A stretch of 64,000 bases of DNA from Zelopaecilomyces penicillatus (Eukaryota; Ascomycota; Sordariomycetes; Hypocreales; Pseudodiploosporaceae), in NCBI GenBank assembly GCA_005765155.1, contig VCCP01000007.1:1009501-1073500 (forward strand), read 5' to 3'. Positions 26,401 to 37,355 of this stretch are shown piece after piece. Positions within the stretch are counted from its first letter, which is position 1. Every line of letters begins with the position of its first letter. The translations under genes and the position numbers were made by a program. A model generated the notes under the pieces. The model made no database searches, was not told the DNA's origin, and saw only the letters and a list, made by a program, of their open reading frames with translations.

Positions 26401-26495
26401 TATTTAAAGATTATATTTAAATACTATTATTTAATTGATTATAAATATTATTTAACTTAATAATAGGGTTATCTTTAATATTTACTAGGAGGGTT

Positions 26496-26889
26496 TTAAT
26501 AACTAGATTGAATATATCCCCTTATTAGTTAATTAAGCTATAGCTATATAAGCTATATTTAAGGGGATTGAACTATATAAATAGATAGGCTATACCTAGG
26601 CTATTTAAATAGGGTAGATATTATCTAATTTAAGTTTTTCCCTCTTCTACCTAAGAATTTTTCTAGTATATTCAAAAGACTAGCTATTAAAAAGCTATCT
26701 TCTTTATTTAATCAATTATAGGATGATTAATTAATCTCTTAAGTTCATTTTATTATATCATTGCTTTATAGCTTTTCTTGCCTATTTAATCCTTGTAGAC
26801 TATACTAGCTATATAACTACCTTAAAATCATACTACAGTTCTATAGGTGGTGTTGGTGTTGTTGTATATATTGTTTTCCCTCTATTAAA
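26496..26889 (+). repeat. 3' LTR (family A, 394 bp)
   Basis: Direct repeat of the 14060 LTR. Here the inner, left part is strongly RIP-mutated (for example TTGATGAC reads TTAATAAC), while the outer right 100 bp keeps G and C. Flanking 5-mers (ATAGT on the left of the element, ATAAG on the right) do not match, so a target duplication is not demonstrated. Confidence 0.85.
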
Positions 26890-27430
26890 ATAAGGAAACT
26901 TCCCTTACTGTATATAGCAGTATATACCCTATATAATATATTTACTTAGTTAGCCTTAAAAGGATATAACTTAATTAAATTCTTTTTTAAATAAAATTTA
27001 ATATATATATATATAATTATTTTATCTTTAATAGAATTAATATTTTTATTATTTTCTTTAATTATATTCTTAATTAAGATAATATAATATTTAAATTAAT
27101 CTTATATTTTATTATTATATAAGTATCTTAATATATAATATATTAAACCTTTAAATTTAAAATATAATCTATACTCTTTAATAAAATAATATCTCTTTTA
27201 ATTATAAATAATAATAAATAAATAAGGTATTATATAAAGCTATTATAAATACTTAAAATATTTTTTAAGGAATATTTATTAAAATTAATATATTTAATAT
27301 TAAATATATAAATTATTATTAAAGCTTTTTAAAAAGGATATATTATATATTAATCTAATATTTAAATATAAATATAATTTAAATACTAATTTATATTAAT
27401 TTTTAATATTATATTCTTATACTCTGGGTC
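26890..27430. repeat. AT-rich remnant to the right of the LTR element
   Basis: About 540 bp of nearly pure A/T sequence with no readable frame and no LTR of either family. Composition returns to normal at about 27425. It probably belongs to an older RIP-mutated insertion. Confidence 0.6.
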
Positions 27431-28277
27431 CCTATCCAACATTTTTAAAGGCTTATAGTTGATTGGTAATTTCTTATAAGATAGCGCTCAAAAATGAAAC
27501 AGGGGTTCGATTGTATAATAGGGGTATAGAGTAGGCTGAACAGCCGATAAGAGGCTGACCAACCTCAACTTGCCCAGCATGCCAATAGTCAATGCGCGCT
27601 AACGAAACCAAGGCAGACGACGCACAAAGACCCGCATCAGTAGGTATCTAGGTACCTTACCTACTACCTACGGTACCGATATATCGTCGCTATCTGGTAC
27701 GTACCTACTAGTAATGAGCTACTGGCTGTGTTATTGTGAACTCGGGGTAATACCTAGGTTCCCAAAGTAATAACGGTACCTTACCTCGGGGGTGGTAGTG
27801 CGAGGGAGCTTGAGCCAAAAGCCAGTCGACGACGGGACGGTTCCAGTTGGCTTCAACAAGAACAACCAGCTCTAACCTGCCAATCTGCCTTATGCAACAC
27901 CTTACCACGTCATACTCTTTCCGAACCTCAGCAGCCGACTCCCACGCTCCGTGTGCCGTGCGCAATCAAGTCTAGTTCTCGCAAGCCGCCGTCTCGGCGT
28001 TTTCTCCTTCATCAAAACTAGAAACAGCGTCTCTCACTTGTCTCGTTGAGTGGGCGACTACGTTGGTGACCTTTTCTGAATATAATTCACCAATCGGCAC
28101 TCGCCGTGTCAGTCTCCTTACAGTGCCTGAAGACTCACTACGCGACAGCAAACGCAATACCTCCTTCCTTGGCCAACACCTGTGTCCTAATAATCCTAGG
28201 CACGAATAGCCGCTTGATTACATATTTATCTTTGTCTGTCACGACTGATATTGCAACGCCGACTGGGTTTGGTCACA
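27431..28277. promoter_or_regulatory. Upstream region of the F-BAR/RhoGAP gene
   Basis: Normal-composition DNA directly beside the AT block. Between 27636 and 27790 there is a dense run of AGGTA/TACCT words, including GGTACC and TACCTAGG palindromic forms. Short frames exist on the minus strand, but none resembles a protein. I take the region as promoter and 5' leader. Confidence 0.45.
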
Positions 28278-31052
28278 ATGCCGGGCTTCGCCGACTCCTT
28301 TTGGTCAAATGACTACGCCGCAGGTATGTGTGCAGCCAGCCTGATCCAAGCCTGAGAAACCTCGATCTAAAACCATCATTAGGGCTTGGCGTCCTCTTTG
28401 GCAAGCTTCAGCAAGGTGTTATTGAGAATCGGCAAGTCCTGACCATCGCTCGGCTACGTGCCGAGGCCGAGGAAGCCTATGGTCAGCGTCTTTCTGATAT
28501 CACACCAGCTGCCGACAAGCTTACTGGGGGTTTTGCGCGCGACGATGGCGCTACTGTCCGCAAGGCATGTTACCATATATCCCAATCTGCACATGCTTCA
28601 ATAAAAGAAAAAGACCTTGCTGACAATATGATATCAGGCCTACGATGGCATGCGGACCGAGATGCAAGATGCCTCTCGAAATCATCAGCGCATGGCACAA
28701 AATATTCGCGACCTGGTTGTCAACCCGTTCTCCCGATGGTGTGATGCTCACGAAGCTCGCATCCAAGATTCGCAAGACGAATTGCAAGGGCGTATTAAAA
28801 CTCACGATCGGCAAGCCGAAACTGTTCGAAAACTAAGATCTAACTACTTCAACAAATGCCGCCTAGTAGAGGATCTCGAGGAGGAAAACAAGCTTGCGTT
28901 TCAAGAGCCTGAAACCAGCCCCAAGCAAAACCAGCCAACCATCCCAGAAATCAAGGTGCAACCCCACAAAGAAATCGAAGAGCACAAAGACGAGGAGATT
29001 TTTGAGATTGGTGATGATGTTTATCAAACGGATCAGATGAAGGAGATTCTTTCACATATGCTGTCAACAATCAAGATGGGTGAAACAAAAGTCCCGATTT
29101 TAGGTACTTACCTCAATACATCAGCAGGCTCTGACATTGTTGAGTATCTCCAGCGTAGCATGGGCACTACGAGCATGAGCTACGCAGAGCGAATTGGACA
29201 GGACCTAATTTCCAACGGCATGCTGCGCCTCATTGGGAATGTAGGCAGCACTTTTGCTAATAGCTCCAAAATGTTTTATCAATGGAGGCCCAAGGCTTTT
29301 CAACTTGCAGGGATCCCGGAGAAGAAACAATCGCTTAGCCGCACTTTTTCCTTGCCTGTCTCAGGGTCTGACGCTGGAGATTCGCCCGTGGTTGGAACCG
29401 TGACTGAATATTTGGCCAATTGGAATGTGCTCAATAATGCGCATCCGAACGAATCCCCAAGCCAACGACTGCAGCGCGAAGCGAGAGAGGCCGATGAGAA
29501 GTATAAATCTAGTGTTCGCAAACTTGACGAGCTTCGCTGTGAGCTAGAAGAGAACATTTTCTTGCATCTCAAGTTTCTTGAGCGGTGCGAGCTTGACCGA
29601 TTAAAGGCCATCAAAACAGTGATTCTTGATTTTGCTGGCACAATTGGCAATGTCATTCCAAGCTTGCAGTCCACCATTGATAAGATGATGCTTTTTCAAG
29701 AGACTGTTCAACCTTTGGGAGATCTTAGGTATCTACTGGAGAATTATCGGACTGGCAGTTTTGTTCCGAAGGCGGTGGTTTACGAGAACTACTACAACAA
29801 GGTGGATGAACACACTTTCGGTGTTGATCTCGAGGCTCGGGCGAGAGCTGACAAGAAGCGAGTTCCTATTATCATCACTACTATACTGACCTACCTCGAT
29901 AATCACTATCCTGACCTTGAGGGGGATGAAACACGGAGAGGGGTCTGGCTGGTTGATGTGCCATTGGCCCAAACGCACCGCCTACGTGCCAAGATTAATG
30001 ACGGCAAGCTACCCCCGCCGGGGGTGTTTAGCGAGTTTGATGTCCCTACTGTTGCCAGCCTTTTAAAGCTCTATTTGCTTGAATTGCCAGGTGAGTTCCT
30101 TCCTAACCGTCATATAGAACAGAGAGAGAGAAAGGAACAAGAAGAGGGGGATGATTATTTCAAATACTGATTCAGGCTTATTTTCGCAGACTCGCTGGTT
30201 TCTTCACATGTGTACGAAATTGTCCGGACTATCTATACCACTTCTGCGCCAGATTCGACAGAGGCCACTCGTATTGCAGTACTCCAGCAGACGCTTTCAC
30301 AGCTACGACTGACTAACATTGCAACCCTTGATGCCTGCATGAACCATTTCACTCGTCTCATCGACCTGACATCTGCTGATGAATCATACATAACCGCACT
30401 CACAGCAACTCTAGCGCCATGCGTCCTCCGACCACGAACGGAAACGTCTCTCACCATGGAAGAGAAGCATTCGAACAGACTTGTTCGAGATCTTTTTGCA
30501 CACAAAGACGCCATATTTAGTGAACTCAAGCGGATGTCAACACTAAACCATTCCTCATCAGTGTCTGGTAATCGACCTCGGGCGATCAGCAGCGACGAGA
30601 GCAACAGAAAAACACTGGTTGAAGAGCGTAATAGAGCCTTGCTCGAAAAGGTCAGCGCGTCACGGAGTCGTGCGACGAGCCCAGCTCCTGGTCCTCGCGG
30701 TCATCGGCGAGATCGTAGCAGCGGGGGCCCTGAGACGCGCTTCCCAATCCATACTAGCCCAACCTCGGCAGACCGCCATCGAAGCAGCTTGGGGAGCCTG
30801 AACGCCCTGAAACGCGTGAGCCTTGAGGTTCCCGGACCAGAAGGCAGCACTCCAATTACCAGTTCTGAGGCGGTGAATGGATCGTCGCCTGTCAAGACAG
30901 GTGTTGACAATGAGGCTAGCTTTGACAAGCGCGATGGCACAGGTAGGAGTGGCTCAGCCAAGTTTGTTGCTGGTCGCAGAGTACCTGCCACACCACCTCG
31001 GGAGGGTAGTCCTCGCGGGGTTACACTCGAAGATCGATCGATTGAAGACTAG
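28278..31052 (+). CDS. RGD2: F-BAR / DEP / RhoGAP protein of the Rgd2 type
   Basis: Exons 28278-28323, 28383-28564, 28638-30090 and 30190-31052 give 847 residues. Order: F-BAR first half (start MPGFADSFWSNDYAAGLG, to about residue 160), an inserted DEP domain (about 207-295), F-BAR second half (about 335-460), RhoGAP domain (about 470-645), then a Ser/Arg-rich disordered tail. In yeast, Rgd2 acts on Cdc42 and Rho5 at the cortex. Two oddities are visible. The second intron has a GC donor (AAG|GCATGT), the only in-frame solution. The usual GIFRVSG arginine-finger motif reads GVWLVDVP, with Leu514 where Arg is expected, and the conserved Asn of the later NLA motif is also absent. Membrane binding is likely, but GAP catalysis is doubtful. 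Its 3' end faces the AP-3 delta gene. Confidence 0.88.
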
Positions 31053-31699
31053 AGAACATATGCCATTTGATCGCTAGATCTATCATTCTCTCTTATGTCG
31101 TATTGATGATGGGCCATGATATTGCGTGTACCTCGGCATGAGACTGTAGGTTATGGGAATCAGGGCGATTTGTGTTTATTTGTCAATGTAAAGTGCTTAG
31201 GATTTCAAGCGGATCTGCAGTTGTGAAACTTTCGGATAATCCTGGTGAATATTCTACTTTAGATTGGTGCTTGTCGAGTCATACCAAATCTATTAGTTTA
31301 CAATCTGACATCACCTTCCTGATAGAAATATTTTTTAGATGCACAGTATAACCATTATATGAGAATATCTGCATCATTATGTTGGACTAAAACCTGTTAA
31401 GGCCATTAATGAGTCTATCGGTTAGTACACTTTCGTTTAGTAGATAGGATTGCTGTTAACTACTGTGACTGGGAGAAGAAGCCAACTGCATGGAAAGTAT
31501 GTTAATAACCTAGTTTCTGATATGGTAAAGAAAAATATCACAAGTTGCATGGCATACTTATACACAGGCATTTGTTGGTTTCTCAAGGCAATTATATTTC
31601 AGTTCAAGGCATATATGACTTTTCTCCGACTGATTTTCCTAGGTTAATGAATATAGGCAACGGAGCAAAGGAAGCATGAGTCTTTGACATCCCAGTCCT
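31053..31699. other. Convergent 3' regions of RGD2 and AP-3 delta
   Basis: About 650 bp of moderately AT-rich DNA between two stop codons on opposite strands. It presumably holds both 3' UTRs and polyadenylation signals. I see no further gene; the short frames lack any recognisable feature. Confidence 0.45.
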
Positions 31700-34600
31700 T
31701 TAAGCCGCATGAGCTCCGTCAGCTGCTGTTGGAGCGGCGGTATCTGCTTTCTTGGTTTTCTTGATGACAAGGGAAACATCTCTTGATTGACCCAAGAGTG
31801 CATATGGTGTTATCTGGGCGCTAGGATCTGTCATTGCTGCCATTACTTTCTTCTTCTTCCTCTTCTTCGGCTTAAGCTCCATGCCATTTTTGTCCTCTCC
31901 ATCATCAGACCTTTTGGCGGTTTTCTTCTTTTTCTTTTTGACGATAGTGCCCTCGGCATCAACGCCCTGCGCCATTTGAATCCGCTCATTGGCTCTCTGC
32001 ATTTCCAGCCTTAGTCTCTCTATCTCCTTCATGGCTTGCTGCATCTCTGCCTCCTCACGTTGCTGTTGCTCATGGTCGAAGCCACGAGATGGCTTTCTCT
32101 CAAGATTAAATGAACCTATCGTACTTGAATCTACTTGAAGCAATGATTGCTGCTTGGATTTCTTGGATTTTGCTTTGTTGAGGGCATCTTGATTGTTTCC
32201 AGAGTCATACTGTCGCCCCTGGCCAGTATCACTACCCTCAAGCGTCTCATCCGAAGCGACAAGGACTCGCTGACGTGGCCAAGGTTGTTGCCTTGTCGGG
32301 CGCATTGACATAGATCCGGTAGGCTTTTCCAGTTCCAGCTGCATGACTGGTATTGAATCGATGTCAAGATCCGGTCCGTTACTATTTTGAAGAATATTAT
32401 GAATAGGTGTCGAAGGTCCTGGGGTGTTGTTGCTGGGAATGTAAAATGGATCATCCTTGTTCCTCTCTAGTCTTTCCTTTTGTCTTTTCGCTAGAATATC
32501 TGAATCTAGGTAGCTATCCTCACTAGGTTGTTGGTAGGAACCTGTAGTGTCTCCATAATGACCCGATAGTCTAGTAATAGCCGGTGCTGACGATGAAACA
32601 CTCGAGGGCGGTAGGCGCTGATGATAGTAGATTTCAAAATCGTCTATATCGTCTGACTCTAAGGGCATAATATCTGCACATGAAAGTAGGCGATTTAGAT
32701 CCGTATGTATAGGCACGTCCAAATCCAACTCCTCAAGCGCAGGTACATTATGTTGGGCACCACGTGCAACTGAGTTAAGTTCCCAGCCACTAAACAAAGA
32801 CGGAATGGCTTGGGTGAGAAGGAGAGGAGGATCTTGATGGGAATCCCCATTGGATGCCACTTGTCCAGAAGCTGCCTCTGCAGTGAGTTTCAGCAACTCA
32901 ACGAATTCTACTGCTCGCTCCTGTACCTCAAGGCTAGGGTCAAGTGCTAGAGGTTCTAGCACATTGAGTATACGTGCCATGAGAAGTAAAATGCTAGATT
33001 TTCTCTCAGCCGTCCAGGGCTCCAGCTCATTTCCTGCAATCGAAGAAAAGACTTTGGCGACTGCATGTAGAATGGTGGCAGATACATCAGACCTCCCTGA
33101 TCGTGGCAGAAGTTGAAGTAGGCTGTTCAGGCTATCATCCGGTGCTGATAATAGCGCAGCGTACTCGCCAAGTATCCAGGTAACTGATATCAATGCCCCC
33201 GACGTGATTGAGTGCCCTCCTGGAGTATCAGAGTTGAGCTGCATCAAAATAGTGCCAGCAGCTCTGACCGTGGTAGTTCTCATAGCTCTGACTTTGACGG
33301 CAATATTGCGCAGCTCGTCCCCGATCTTCTCCGACACATCTACTGAAACTCGCGCCTTAGCTACAGAACCGATGTCAACATCATGTGTCCGGGGAGCCGG
33401 GGCCATGCGAACAAGCTGGGTCAGCACATCAATGTACCAATCGAAATCCAGTATGCTAGAGTAGTTGTCCTTGGAGCAAATGAATAAAATTCTCCTGATA
33501 ACATCTAGTCGATAATCTTCGGGAAGTAATGGCATTTGCTTCTCGGCACCATCTATCGGCCTTATACCTGGTTGAGCTTCTTCGTCGGAGTCATCGTCGT
33601 GAGCCGCTGATGAAGTCCCTGTGAGTTGCTCATCTTCAACAGCGGACGATTTTAACTGCTTCATCAGTCTACTGACTACCGGCACCAGATTGTCACTGGT
33701 AACCATGCCTTGTACGAGATCAAGAGCCTTGATCCGAATCGTTATATCAGTGCTATCTATGCATTCCAGTATCACATCTTCTTGTTGAGACACAAGGTGT
33801 GGATGTGTGACAACAATTTTGTTAAAAGCCAGCAATGCAACATACTTGACTAACCAAAGGATGTTCAGTAGATGTCGTGCACCGGAGGAGGTCGGGGGTA
33901 CCCACGATTCGAATCACCATTCAACACGATCATGCCTCGCAGTTTGCTTACACACAGCATTGCAATTTCGTCAGTCCCTGAGATATCATCTGCACTTCCC
34001 AAAATGCCACCTTGGATGATGCCATTGATGCACTCATAGAGCAAAGACATTGCAGGAGTAGTTCGTATGATGTTTGTGAGAGGGGGCAGCAGCTTTTTAA
34101 CAAGCCTCGGTTCAAGTGGTGTCAAAGTTGCAAACTAGGGAGCGATGAGATATGAGTGATGAATATATACGGATGAGAGTTTCACGTACCAACTTGATGA
34201 GTTTAATGGCCATCCAATTGTTTCCCCCATCTACAAGCAATTCAAAGAGTCGTGGTGCGAGGGGTAGAAAGTCATGAGGACGACGCCACCCAAGCTCACA
34301 TACAACATTTACAATGGCAGCGGTGACACTAGGATCCTCGTTGGGATCCATCAAACGTTCTTTGATTTTGGGCCAGGCAGCTCGCAAAGTTTCCGGATAG
34401 ACGAGGGCAAGTCGGTATAAGGTGACAAGAGACTTCTTGCGTATGTTTGCATGGCTATGACTGAGTCGCGGGAGTAAGTCGGCTAGAGTTGAAAGAGCCA
34501 ATGACGGGGTAATGACATGCGGGAGTGTAGCTACGGGCAAGGAGATGACGGTCGGTGTGGAAGCTGCGAGGTCCTGTTGATGTGAATCAGCAAATTCACT

Positions 34601-35075
34601 AGGAGATAGAAGTCTCATATGGCGATCAGGAACATACCTTCTTCAACAGATTGGTTGCCAACATGAGGACCTCGGTATCCTGCCGGAAACTCTGGACTGC
34701 GCCTAAGTATCCCACTCGTTTCTGATGATACTTGGGGGATGACATGACCTCGAGGACATGAAAAGAGGCCCAGGACATGTCATGGCCGATCATCTCCAGG
34801 TAAATGAGCTTCAAAAGGGCTGTCGCCTTGAGGTCTGGGCGAGCAGCAGCATCAGCATGTTGAGGTCGAGCGACACTGGAGCTCAAGTCGACTAACCCAT
34901 GTCCTGGCTACGGACCTCAGTACGGCACTCCTTCAAGCTCTTCAGTATATACTCCTTTTCGTTTCCTTTGTGATTCCGCAGTCCTCGAATGAGGTCGTAC
35001 AGCGATTTTTCGAACCTGTTGCACTGTCAGTCGGATCACTTCTCCAGAGACACTGTTATGTCAACTTTCTCACAT
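31700..35075 (-). CDS. APL5: AP-3 adaptor complex large subunit delta
   Basis: Six coding exons: 35075-35074, 35015-34897, 34834-34638, 34573-34190, 34134-33906 and 33849-31700, giving 1026 residues. The spliced N-terminus reads MFEKSLYDLIRGLRNHKGNE, with IRSQDMD-type VRSQDMD and LLKLIYLEMIGHDMSWASFH following. This is the canonical start of delta-adaptin. An alpha-solenoid trunk follows (KYVALLAFNKIVVTHPHLV, IRIKALDLVQGMVTSDNLV). The C-terminal hinge is long, charged and Lys-rich (KKKKKTAKR, KPKKRKKKK). AP-3 sorts cargo from Golgi or endosome to the vacuole. To obtain the Met, the ATG must be assembled across a 58-nt intron (AT|GTGAGA...CAACAG|GTTC); this model restores the family N-terminus exactly. 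Every intron has GT-AG borders and keeps frame. Confidence 0.9.
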
Positions 35076-35460
35076 ATTGATAACAGGTTGCCCCGTGTGG
35101 GGCAGGCAACTACAGAAGATGGGAGTGAAGTGCTCGTCACACTGATCAGGCCCTTAAATAGATCCGTCGACGCAGGGATATCGGGCTCATCCTGTGTCAA
35201 GATTGTTTGGCGTGGATGTGCGTTGCGAATGGGTTGAGCGTCTCAATCCCGTTAGGTTGTAAAATAACGGGTGTCTTGGAACAAGTGATGACAGTGCTTT
35301 GTAGGTAGTGTTGCGTGATGAGAAGTACATGTGGCGAATTAATTACAGATACCTATAGTAATTATTATTCTATGTGTTAGTATTCTAGTACTAGTTAGAA
35401 AATAATATATATATAATACTATTACTACCTGGGTAGTTTTTAAGATAGAAAGTTGTGTTA
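35076..35460. promoter_or_regulatory. AP-3 delta upstream region at the edge of the AT block
   Basis: About 265 bp of normal DNA, the presumed promoter, then a shift to AT-rich sequence from about 35340. No frame of interest is visible. Confidence 0.4.
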
Positions 35461-35702
35461 TTTATATTTATATTTATATTTATATTTATATTTATATTTA
35501 TATTTATATTTATATTTATATTTATATTTATATTTATATTTATATTTATATTTATATTTATATTTATATTTATATTTATATTTATATTTATATTTATATT
35601 TATATTTATATTTATATTTATATTTATATTTATTATTTTATTTATTATTTTATTTATTATTTTATTTATTATTTTATTTATTATTTTATTATTATTATTA
35701 TT
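35461..35702. repeat. Tandem array: hexamer TTTATA, then a 12-mer, then TTA
   Basis: About 28 uninterrupted copies of TTTATA (35461-35628) pass directly into five copies of TTTATTATTTTA (35629-35688) and a short TTA run. The array lies within the first 360 bp of the AT-rich block beside the AP-3 delta gene. It creates spurious Tyr-Leu or Phe-Ile open frames. Copy number is likely to vary between strains and may be mis-assembled. Confidence 0.95.
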
Positions 35703-36890
35703 AATATATTCTTTAATATACTCTCTTTATAAAAAGAAAACTCTTATTATCTATTATTAAAAACCCTTTTAATTTGCTATATTACTCTAAGCCTTAATAT
35801 ATATATATCTTAATGTTAGGTTACTAAGCTTAAATAAATATATACCTAGTAAGTCAAGACCCCTAGCTATTAGCTACCCCCTATTATCAACTATATAAAA
35901 ATACCTTATAATACTATAACCTATATTCTATTAATACTAAAAAAATATATAATTATAATACTGATATAGTTATTTCTGATATTTTTAGCTATACTAGAGA
36001 TTATTTATTATAAAGCTTTTTAAATTTATATATTATAGTTATTTCTAATATTATAAAAGCTTTTAGAGTGTTAATAAATTATTTTTATATTTTAATAATC
36101 TATTTAATCTTAATAAACTATTTATTTATATTTAATATAATATTTTTAATATTTTTACAATTATAAATAATTAATCTAATATTCTAGTTTTATATTTTTA
36201 ATTTTTATAATAATTAATTTAATATTGTTTTTATTTAAATCTTTATTAATTTTATAAAAAAGAAATTTTAAAATTAAATTATTAATTTTATATATTTTAA
36301 TTAATTTATATATTTCCTATAAATATAATAATATATAAAATAAAATAATAAAAGCTTTTTTTTATTTAAAAGAATTATTTTTAATATTTTTATAAAATAT
36401 TATAGCTTTTTAAGCTTATTTAAAATTAATTAATTTATTAAAGGCTTTATAATATTTATTAATTAAAGCTTTAATTTTAGCTAGCTGGTTTTAATATTTA
36501 TATTTATAAAGGCTTTTTCTTTTATTTAATAATAGTATTTTAAAAAGCTAAGCTTATTAAAAAATAATAAATTAAAATTATTTAATAAATTATTTATATT
36601 TTATTAATAGATAGTTTTAATAAGATTAAAAATAAAGATATTTAATAATTAAAGAATATATAAAAAATATAATAAAAGTATAAGAATATAAGTATTATTT
36701 AAATAATATTTAAATAAAAAATTCTATATTATATAGCTTTTATAATTATTAAGAATAAAAAGTCTTTTTTATAGTATTTTTAATTTTATTTTAAAAATAA
36801 AGATATCTTTAAATTATTATAAAGCTATTTTATTAAAAATCTAGTCTTTTAAAAATATACAAAAATATTAATTAATTAAAAAACTTATAT
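35703..36890. repeat. AT-rich RIP-degraded sequence left of the second LTR element
   Basis: Near-pure A/T DNA with stops in all frames. I recognise neither LTR family here. It is probably an older transposon remnant. Confidence 0.6.
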
Positions 36891-37355
36891 TATTAGATAT
36901 AATATTTAATAAATTCTTAAGAAATAAACCTAATAAAAGGGATTTATATTAGCAGATAAGTTAAAGTATTTTAAGTAATAAGTCTATTATATAAATAATA
37001 AATATAGAGTATTATAACCAGGGATTAAATATTAATATAATAAACAATAATAAATAATATAATAAAATTAAAAGTATATTAATAATTATCTAAGCTATAT
37101 TTAAAAGAATAAAAATTAAGGGTATATATATATATCTTAGATTATAATTTAAGCTATAATCCTTATAATTAAATTATACTTAAAATTATAAACTATCCTA
37201 TTAGATTATAGTTTCAAGAATAATCCTAAGTTTAGGATTATCTTTAAAATTATAATCTAATTTTATATAATTCTAAGCCTTTAGTATATACCTAATAATA
37301 TTATAAATTATATAACTAAGGCCTATTATATAACCTTAGTTATTAGATTATAATA
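36891..37355 (-). repeat. 3' LTR of the minus-strand gypsy element (family B)
   Basis: Begins TATTAGATATAATATTT and ends ATTATAATA. It is near-identical over its length to the copy at 44529-44994 except for transition differences typical of RIP. The polypurine tract lies directly to its right. Confidence 0.8.

Larger units (their letters stand above)
14060..26889 (+). mobile_element. RIP-degraded Ty3/gypsy LTR retrotransposon, 12.8 kb
   Basis: Two directly repeated 394-bp LTRs bound the element. Pol domains on the + strand can be read through RIP-made stops. Aspartic protease lies near 17840-17880. Reverse transcriptase spans about 18940-19500 (SSYNQI then an FLDDI motif mutated to FFNNI). 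The RT thumb lies at 19600-19710 (IRAFLGFISYY then a stop where Arg is expected). RNase H lies at 19801-19862 (MDTSFKG followed by a TGG-to-TAG stop). Integrase with the late FIDRTT block spans about 20420-21180. The PR-RT-RH-IN order defines Ty3/gypsy. A purine run AGGAGGG at 26487-26493 is a fair polypurine tract next to the 3' LTR. The element is dead. About 4.7 kb between integrase and the 3' LTR is unexplained. Confidence 0.85.

Noticed and set aside
14055..26894. Target-site duplication around the 12.8-kb LTR element
   Set aside because: The adjoining 5-mers ATAGT and ATAAG do not match well enough, even allowing for RIP.
27480..27560. GGGGTTCGATTG patch resembling a tRNA T-loop
   Set aside because: No matching D-arm, anticodon arm or acceptor stem could be paired around it.
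27708..28157. Short minus-strand frames between the AT block and the Rgd2-like gene
   Set aside because: No homology-like motif; more plausibly promoter DNA of the plus-strand gene.
28565..28572. Conventional GT donor for the second Rgd2-like intron (at 28569)
   Set aside because: It shifts the frame relative to the F-BAR continuation, so the GC donor at 28565 was chosen.
35461..35702. Telomeric or centromeric satellite
   Set aside because: The unit is not TTAGGG-like and the array is short and single, so an ordinary microsatellite is more likely.
35453..35760. Two long open frames of repeating Tyr-Leu or Phe-Ile codons
   Set aside because: They are by-products of the TTTATA and 12-mer tandem repeats; no gene is likely.
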